Of a stretch of DNA of 10,459 bases, positions 5,915 through 10,459 are shown piece after piece (the stretch's first letter is position 1; every line of letters begins with the position of its first letter). A program made the position numbers and the translations under genes. This stretch comes from CAYPTI01 sp964413525 [NCBI: uncultured bacterium] (GTDB taxonomy: Bacteria; T1Sed10-126). The notes under the pieces are model-generated. The model was not told where the DNA came from and ran no database searches. It worked only from the letters and a program-made list of their open reading frames with translations. The stretch is taken from the NCBI GenBank assembly GCA_964413525.1, contig CAYPTI010000063.1:1-10459 (forward strand). The letters are read 5' to 3'.

Positions 5915-7471
5915 ATGAGTGATTCCACGCCGGGGATGGTGTCCATCGTCGGAGCCGGCCCGGGGGACCCGGAGTTCATCACCCGCCGGGGCATTCGCCG
6001 GTTGCGACGGGCCGAGGTCGTTTTTCACGACAAGCTGAGCCCGAACGAACTCATCGATCGGTACTGTGACGACTCGACCGAGGTGATTGACGTCGGGAAA
6101 CGGAAGGGAAAGGTCGGGCCGGGCCAGGACCAGATCAACGACATGCTGGTCCGGGCTGCCGAGGACCACCGGTACGTGGTCCGGTTGAAGGGGGGCGACC
6201 CCTTCCTGTTCGGGCGCGGTGGAGAGGAGACGGGGTACCTGGCCCGCCACGAAGTACCCTTTGAAGTCGTTCCCGGGGTGACCAGCCTGCTGGCCGCCCC
6301 GGCCTTCGCGGGCATCCCCCTGACCCACCGGGAGCTGGCCTCCGAGGTTGGGGTGATCACCGGTCACGTCGATCCGGACCGGGAACACGCTCCCCGTAAC
6401 TGGGACCACCTGGCCTCCCTGAGCACGTTGGTGGTGATGATGGGAGTTACCCGCAGCGGCGAGATCGCTGAACAGCTCATCGAGGCCGGACGCGATCCGT
6501 CCACGCCGGTGGCGATCATTGGATGGGCGACCCGGGCGGCCCAGAACGTCCTGACCACGACCCTGGAGGACCTCCGGGGAGGGCTGGAGGAGCCGGCTGA
6601 CTACCTGCCGGGCCTGATCGTGATCGGGGAGGTCGTTGGCTGTCGCGAGGAGTTGGATTGGACGCGGAATCTGCCGCTGTTCGGTCAAAAAATTGTAGTA
6701 ACCCGGCCTTCCAGAGCCCGTCGGGAACTGTCCGAATCTCTACGGGAACTGGGAGCCGAGGTGGTCCGCCGGCCGACCATCCGGATTCGTCCCCTGGACG
6801 ACGGACTGGACGCGCTTCGGGAGGCGCTTGCGGATCCGGATTCGTACGACGGGATCATCCTGACCAGTCGCAACGGGGTCCGGATGCTGCGGCGAGTCAT
6901 TCGTGAGTCGGACCGGGACGTCCGGTGCCTGGCGGGGTTAACCCTGGCCTGCATCGGACCCGGCACGGCGGAGGAACTGGGGGAATGGGGCCTTACCGCT
7001 GATCGGGTTCCCGACGAGTACCGGGCGGAAGGACTGGTCGACCGGCTGCTGGAGGAGGACCCCCGCAGCTGGCTGGTCCCTCGGGCGCGGGGAGCCCGAA
7101 CTCTGCTTACGGATCAACTGCGGGAGGCCGGTCACCGGATTGATGAGATCCATACCTACGTGTCGGAACCTCACCAGGAGGGTCGGGATCGTCTTTCACA
7201 GACGCTTTCGGACGGCCCCGATCTCGTCACCTTTACCAGTTCGTCCACCGTGGATAGTCTATTCAGGCTGTTCGACGGGGAACGGGTCCGCCGCTGGCTC
7301 CGCCACGTCCAAACCGCCTGCATCGGACCGATCACGGCCGGCTCCCTGAGCGACCACGGGATTCAGGCCGACATCGTGTCTCCCCGGCATGACATCCCCG
7401 GATTGGTCCGGGCCATCGCCGACGAGTACGACCACCCTGCCTCATCGGAACGGGAGCTGACCGGTTCATGA
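5915..7471 (+). CDS. cobA-hemD: fused uroporphyrinogen-III C-methyltransferase / uroporphyrinogen-III synthase
   Basis: A 518-residue bifunctional protein. Residues about 8-248 are an S-adenosylmethionine uroporphyrinogen-III methyltransferase (CobA/SUMT) domain: VGAGPGDPEFIT, VGKRKG, the SAM loop RLKGGDPFLFGRGGEE, VPGVTSLLAAPAFAGIPLTHR and TGHVDPD. Residues about 255-518 are a uroporphyrinogen-III synthase (HemD) domain: KIVVTRPSRARRELSESL at its start, then SRNGVRMLRR, CIGPGTAEEL, and a second-lobe TFTSSSTVDSL and CIGPITAGSL. HemD closes hydroxymethylbilane to uroporphyrinogen III; CobA methylates it twice to precorrin-2 for siroheme or cobalamin. The fusion is known in several bacterial groups and puts the heme/siroheme branch on one chain. 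ATG 5915 is preferred to a GTG at 5891 because GGGAG (5902-5906) lies 8 nt upstream. The 3' end overlaps moaC as ATGA. Confidence 0.96.
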   Translation: MSDSTPGMVSIVGAGPGDPEFITRRGIRRLRRAEVVFHDKLSPNELIDRYCDDSTEVIDVGKRKGKVGPGQDQINDMLVRAAEDHRYVVRLKGGDPFLFGRGGEETGYLARHEVPFEVVPGVTSLLAAPAFAGIPLTHRELASEVGVITGHVDPDREHAPRNWDHLASLSTLVVMMGVTRSGEIAEQLIEAGRDPSTPVAIIGWATRAAQNVLTTTLEDLRGGLEEPADYLPGLIVIGEVVGCREELDWTRNLPLFGQKIVVTRPSRARRELSESLRELGAEVVRRPTIRIRPLDDGLDALREALADPDSYDGIILTSRNGVRMLRRVIRESDRDVRCLAGLTLACIGPGTAEELGEWGLTADRVPDEYRAEGLVDRLLEEDPRSWLVPRARGARTLLTDQLREAGHRIDEIHTYVSEPHQEGRDRLSQTLSDGPDLVTFTSSSTVDSLFRLFDGERVRRWLRHVQTACIGPITAGSLSDHGIQADIVSPRHDIPGLVRAIADEYDHPASSERELTGS

Positions 7472-7959
7472 GCCTCAGTCACCTGACCCCCGACGGAACG
7501 GTCCGCATGGTGGACATTTCCGACAAGGACAAATCCGATCGGACGGCCGTAGCCCGGGGACGTGTGCAGTTTCCCGAAGGCATCCTTCAATCCGTGCTGG
7601 CGGGGGACGTGGAGAAGGGGGAAGTCTTCGCGACCGCCCGTGTGGCCGGTATCGAAGGGGCCAAGCGAACCCCCGAGACCATTCCCATGGCCCATCTGGT
7701 TTCCCTGACGTCGGTCCGGGTCGACCTGGAACCCCGACCCGACGAGGGAGACGTGATCGTCACCTGCGAGGCCCGGGCCCGGGACGCCACCGGCGTGGAG
7801 ATGGAAGCCCTATGCGGGGTGAACTCAGCCGCCCTGACCCTGTACGACATGTGTAAGGGGTTAAGCAAGGGCATCCGGATCACGGATGTCCGGCTGCTGT
7901 CCAAATCCGGCGGCACGAGCGGGGACTGGACGGCCGAGGAGAGTGACACTGATGAGTGA
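7468..7959 (+). CDS. moaC: cyclic pyranopterin monophosphate synthase
   Basis: A 163-residue protein matching MoaC, which converts the cyclic intermediate made by MoaA into cyclic pyranopterin monophosphate in molybdenum cofactor synthesis. MVDISDKDKSDRTAVARG near the start, VFATARVAGIEGAKRT, EMEALCGVNSAALTLYDMCKGLSK and LLSKSGGTSGDW are all recognisable. Expected active-site residues are kept: His76, Asp127 and Lys130 (E. coli His77, Asp128, Lys131). The usual IPLCHPL reads IPMAHLV, so the Cys before and the Pro after the catalytic His are both replaced. The ATG overlaps the cobA-hemD stop, with GGGAG (7452-7456) 11 nt upstream. No other moa, moe or mog gene is in the window, so its place in a heme operon is unusual. 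Confidence 0.95.
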   Translation: MSLSHLTPDGTVRMVDISDKDKSDRTAVARGRVQFPEGILQSVLAGDVEKGEVFATARVAGIEGAKRTPETIPMAHLVSLTSVRVDLEPRPDEGDVIVTCEARARDATGVEMEALCGVNSAALTLYDMCKGLSKGIRITDVRLLSKSGGTSGDWTAEESDTDE

Positions 7960-9622
7960 GCGGGCCCGGTTGGCGCTGCTTCTCCTGACGGTCGGTTTGT
8001 TGGTTGCGGTCGTGGGAATTCATCCGACGTTCGCAGCCGAGTTTTCCGAGGACACCATGATGCGGGTCGACGACGTCGAGCCCGGGATGACGGGCTACGG
8101 GAAGACCGTGTTTGAAGGCACCCAGGTGGATACGTTTGCGGTGAAGGTCGAGGGGGTCCTGGAGGACGTTATGCCGGGTCAGGATCTGATCCTGGTCTCC
8201 TCCGATGCACCGGTTCTGCAGGGGCCGATGATCATCGCCGGCATGAGCGGCAGTCCCATCTACCTGAACGATAAGCTCGTCGGGGCCCTGGGCTATTCCT
8301 GGGGGTTCCAGCGTCGCCCCATTGCGGCCATCACGCCGATTGAAAACATTCTGCGGGACCGCCGGGTCGGGGAACCGTCCCGGGAGATGGCGGGGCTTCA
8401 GTCGATCACCATGCCCGTGGTGGCCAGCGGCATGACCCCGGAAGCCCGGCAGGAAATTGAGGACGTGCTGTCCGACCACCTGGCCGGACCGTTCGAACTT
8501 CAGACCGGCGGTCAGGGATCCTCCTCGCCGGTTGAAGGGGCCGAGTTGAAGCCGGGGGCCCCGGTCGGGGTTCAGCTGATGAGAGGGGATCTCTCCCTGA
8601 CCTCGATGGGAACGGTCACTCACGTGGCCGGCGACGAAATTTACCTGTTCGGGCACCCGTTCATGCGGGGCGGGGAGGTTGAATTTCCCATGACGAAGGG
8701 GGTCGTCCACACCATCATGCCAAGCTATTCAAGTTCGTTTAAACTGGCCTCGCCCGGCGCCGCCGTGGGAAGCGTCCGGGAGGACCGCCAGGCATCGGTC
8801 GTGGGGGAACTGGGTGGGACCCCGGAGATGCTCCCCGTGTCGATCCGGCTCCGGGTCCCGGAGGAAAACTACGAGGAAACCTATCAGGTCGAAGTGATTC
8901 GGGACCGGAATCTGACCCCGGGACTGGTCGGTTCGGCCGTGCTCAATTTTGCCTCAACCGAGCTGGGACAATTGGGCACCAACCGGGTTAACACCTCGGT
9001 CAATGTCTCTTTACCCGACCGGCGGGATCTCTCCTACCGAACCACCACCGTGAGTCCTCAGAGCGTCGATATTCGCGCCCTCCAGCCGCTGCTTGAATTG
9101 TGGAACAATCCGTTCGGGGACTTTCAACCCGACTCGATTGAATTCGACATGGAACTGGTGAAACAGGACGAACGGGCGGCTATCGAGCGGGCCTGGCTGG
9201 ACCGCTCCACGGTTCGTCCGGGTGAGACGGTGACCGTTCACGTCTCCTTTCAACCATTCCGGGAAACTCCCCGGGTGGAGAGTTATCCGATTGAAATCCC
9301 CTCCGACATCCCTCCCGAAATCAGTCGCTTGACCATCGTCTCCGCCGAACAACTGATCCAGCTTCAGCCTCAACCCCGAAGCGTGGAGGATCTCATCCGG
9401 CGGACCAACCGTCTGCACGGGGCCGACGAACTGGCCTTTGTGCTTGAGTACCCCGGGGCCAGCGTGGAACGGGACGGACAACGTATGGAGGGCCTGCCCC
9501 GCAGCATGGCGGGCATCATCACCGAAGGCACCGACTCGATTGAACGACATGTGGAAACCGCCCGAACCCCCTGGGTCGTCCAGGGGTCGACACAGCTTGA
9601 ACTCGACATTCGGCATCCATGA
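7952..9622 (+). CDS. secreted SpoIVB peptidase S55-domain protein
   Basis: A 556-residue exported protein. Residues about 5-29 form a Sec signal peptide (hydrophobic core LALLLLTVGLLVAVVG, likely cleavage after TFA or TFAA). After MRVDDVEPGMTGYGKTVFEG comes AGMSGSPIYL with G97-M98-S99-G100-S101-P102, the serine motif of SpoIVB-type S55 proteases, then GALGYSWGF and PIAAITPIENIL. A second conserved block, MGTVTHVAGDEIYLFGHPF with His235, follows about 135 residues later, then EVEFPM. The remaining ~300 residues contain probable beta-rich domains of unknown role (for instance a segment near 420-450 with RPGETVTVHVSF). The order Ser-motif then His-motif is opposite to B. subtilis SpoIVB as I recall it. 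ATG 7952 is chosen over an upstream in-frame codon at 7886 because GAGGAG (7936-7941) lies 10 nt before it and the signal peptide begins there. The start lies inside moaC (8-nt overlap). Substrate unknown; this is not evidence of sporulation. Confidence 0.85.
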   Translation: MSERARLALLLLTVGLLVAVVGIHPTFAAEFSEDTMMRVDDVEPGMTGYGKTVFEGTQVDTFAVKVEGVLEDVMPGQDLILVSSDAPVLQGPMIIAGMSGSPIYLNDKLVGALGYSWGFQRRPIAAITPIENILRDRRVGEPSREMAGLQSITMPVVASGMTPEARQEIEDVLSDHLAGPFELQTGGQGSSSPVEGAELKPGAPVGVQLMRGDLSLTSMGTVTHVAGDEIYLFGHPFMRGGEVEFPMTKGVVHTIMPSYSSSFKLASPGAAVGSVREDRQASVVGELGGTPEMLPVSIRLRVPEENYEETYQVEVIRDRNLTPGLVGSAVLNFASTELGQLGTNRVNTSVNVSLPDRRDLSYRTTTVSPQSVDIRALQPLLELWNNPFGDFQPDSIEFDMELVKQDERAAIERAWLDRSTVRPGETVTVHVSFQPFRETPRVESYPIEIPSDIPPEISRLTIVSAEQLIQLQPQPRSVEDLIRRTNRLHGADELAFVLEYPGASVERDGQRMEGLPRSMAGIITEGTDSIERHVETARTPWVVQGSTQLELDIRHP

Positions 9623-9644
9623 CCTACAGGGAAGGAAGCTTTTT

Positions 9645-10459
9645 ATGAACCGGTACGTATCGTTGTTCCTCGGACTTCTGTTTGTGGTCGCGGCGGCGGG
9701 TCCGCTTCAGGGCGCCCAGACCAACATGTGGTTTCTGGACGATCTGGAGACGCTGCTGCCCGGGACCTTTGAGGGGACCGGAATTACGTCGGAGGGAGTT
9801 ATATCTCCCACCACCCTGACCGATTCCGTGGATTTGGAAGCCCGGATGGTGTGGGACGTGGAGCGGGACGGTTCCGCTCACCTTGTGGCCACCTCGCTTC
9901 CGTCGGCTCTGATCCGGGTGGAGGAAGACGGATCGATCGCAACCGTGACCGAAGTCGAGGGGCTCGGGTTCACCGCCCTGACCGGCACCGAGGATTACGT
10001 TTATGCGGCCGCCAGTCCCTCGGGGGAGATCCACCGCTACAACCGCTCAGACGGTTCGATCGAGGTGGTGGCCACGGTGGACGAAATGTTTGTCTGGGAC
10101 CTGGCCTCCACGTCGAATGGTACCGTCTACCTGGGTACCGGGACCCGCGGAAACCTCTACCGGTTGTCGGGAACACAGCTGGAGCGGATCGGTTCGGTCC
10201 CGGGGGCAAACATCATGAGTTTGGTTCACCACGGGGGAAACCTCCACCTGGGGGATGACCGGGGAGGATTGTACCGGTTGAACGGGGGCGGACTTGAGAG
10301 TCTGTACGGGTTTCGTAACGCCGAGGTAAATGCCCTGTATTCCGAGGGTGATTCCCTGTACGTGGGGGTTAACAAACGTCAGCCGCCGTCCCGGGAGATA
10401 CAACAGCGTCAGGAACAGGCCCGGATCACACGGCAACTGGAACAGCATTCGATGCGGGC
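9645..10459 (+). CDS. secreted beta-propeller-like protein (3' end beyond window)
   Basis: An open frame that runs off the window edge after 271 codons. Residues 1-24 form a signal peptide (SLFLGLLFVVAAAG core, cleavage near QGA). From about residue 66 the sequence shows repeating units of roughly 40 residues with a V/L-Y-x-G/A-x-G-x-L/I-Y/H-R pattern: YVYAAASPSGEIHRYNR, TVYLGTGTRGNLYRLSG, NLHLGDDRGGLYRLNGG and SLYVGVNKR. These are typical of beta-propeller blades, and about four to five are visible. After the last comes a Gln/Arg-rich stretch (EIQQRQEQARITRQLEQ) that could start a coiled linker. AAGGA (9632-9636) sits 8 nt before ATG 9645, and the gene begins 22 nt after the S55 gene's stop. 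The pairing suggests the two exported proteins cooperate. Ligand or partner unknown. Confidence 0.8.
   Translation, partial: MNRYVSLFLGLLFVVAAAGPLQGAQTNMWFLDDLETLLPGTFEGTGITSEGVISPTTLTDSVDLEARMVWDVERDGSAHLVATSLPSALIRVEEDGSIATVTEVEGLGFTALTGTEDYVYAAASPSGEIHRYNRSDGSIEVVATVDEMFVWDLASTSNGTVYLGTGTRGNLYRLSGTQLERIGSVPGANIMSLVHHGGNLHLGDDRGGLYRLNGGGLESLYGFRNAEVNALYSEGDSLYVGVNKRQPPSREIQQRQEQARITRQLEQHSMR

Noticed and set aside
4709-6688. A 659-codon open frame on the minus strand across hemA, hemC and cobA-hemD
   Set aside because: It lies entirely antisense to three unmistakable enzymes, its translation is rich in Gly/Gln/His/Pro without any domain, and long antisense frames are expected from codon bias in GC-rich genes.
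7886-7951. 22-residue N-terminal extension of the S55 protein
   Set aside because: It would overlap moaC by 74 nt and bury the signal peptide; the ATG at 7952 has a Shine-Dalgarno sequence and a proper signal-peptide N-terminus.
7880-8710. Antisense frame over the S55 gene
   Set aside because: Low-complexity His/Gly/Pro/Gln translation, no ribosome binding site or recognisable domain, and the plus-strand gene is well supported.
7952-9622. Reading the S55 domain as evidence of a spore-forming organism
   Set aside because: S55-like secreted proteins occur in many non-sporulating bacteria, and no other sporulation gene is present.
1-10459. CRISPR, toxin-antitoxin, phage defence, transposon or tRNA signals
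   Set aside because: No regularly spaced repeats, transposase or integrase domains, terminal inverted repeats, cloverleaf candidates or small paired toxin-antitoxin frames could be found on reading both strands.

Overview
The window is a gene-dense, high-GC (roughly 60% or more by eye) bacterial chromosomal segment with eleven protein-coding genes, ten of them on the + strand. No rRNA, tRNA, CRISPR array, insertion sequence or phage gene was seen. Proteins are rich in Asp/Glu, and the second gene resembles folate-ligase homologues I recall from haloarchaea, so a halophilic or salt-tolerant host is possible, but this is inference. The gene order hemX/ccsA - hemA - hemC - cobA/hemD and the C5 (glutamyl-tRNA) route to aminolevulinate are typical of deltaproteobacterial and clostridial-type bacteria. 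A secreted S55-type protein followed by a beta-propeller protein is a pairing I associate with Acidobacteria, myxobacteria and other lesser-known Gram-negative phyla. I cannot assign a phylum.

Region 1 (4-1898, + strand) is a compact three-gene cluster: a small alkyltransferase-like DNA-binding protein with an unusual PCWRV active-site motif, a 5-formyltetrahydrofolate cyclo-ligase of the archaeal/MTHFSD type, and a J-domain protein with TPR-like repeats. Gaps are 15 nt and then an ATGA overlap, so the last two are probably translationally coupled.

Region 2 (1985-2530, - strand) is a single gene for an H-NOX-like (HNOB) protein. It lacks the proximal heme histidine but keeps three cysteines at positions matching the zinc site of Vibrio/Shewanella-type H-NOX proteins. 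It faces gene 3 tail to tail and diverges from the heme operon across a 245-nt intergenic region. That region holds candidate promoters for both directions and a perfect TGAGTC-N7-GACTCA inverted repeat.

Region 3 (2776 to the window end, + strand) looks like one long operon: hemX/ccsA-like membrane protein, hemA, hemC, a cobA-hemD fusion, moaC, a secreted SpoIVB-S55-like protein, and a secreted beta-propeller protein cut by the window edge. The heme genes take glutamyl-tRNA to glutamate semialdehyde, then (after steps encoded elsewhere) porphobilinogen to hydroxymethylbilane and uroporphyrinogen III. The CobA half diverts part of this to precorrin-2 for siroheme or cobalamin. hemL and hemB are not in the window. 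moaC serves molybdopterin synthesis. The last two genes act outside the cytoplasm and are joined to moaC by an 8-nt overlap.

The strongest leads are the heme-less H-NOX-like protein beside a heme operon, the order of the Ser and His motifs in the S55 protein (reversed relative to SpoIVB as I recall it), and the PCWRV alkyltransferase-like protein.
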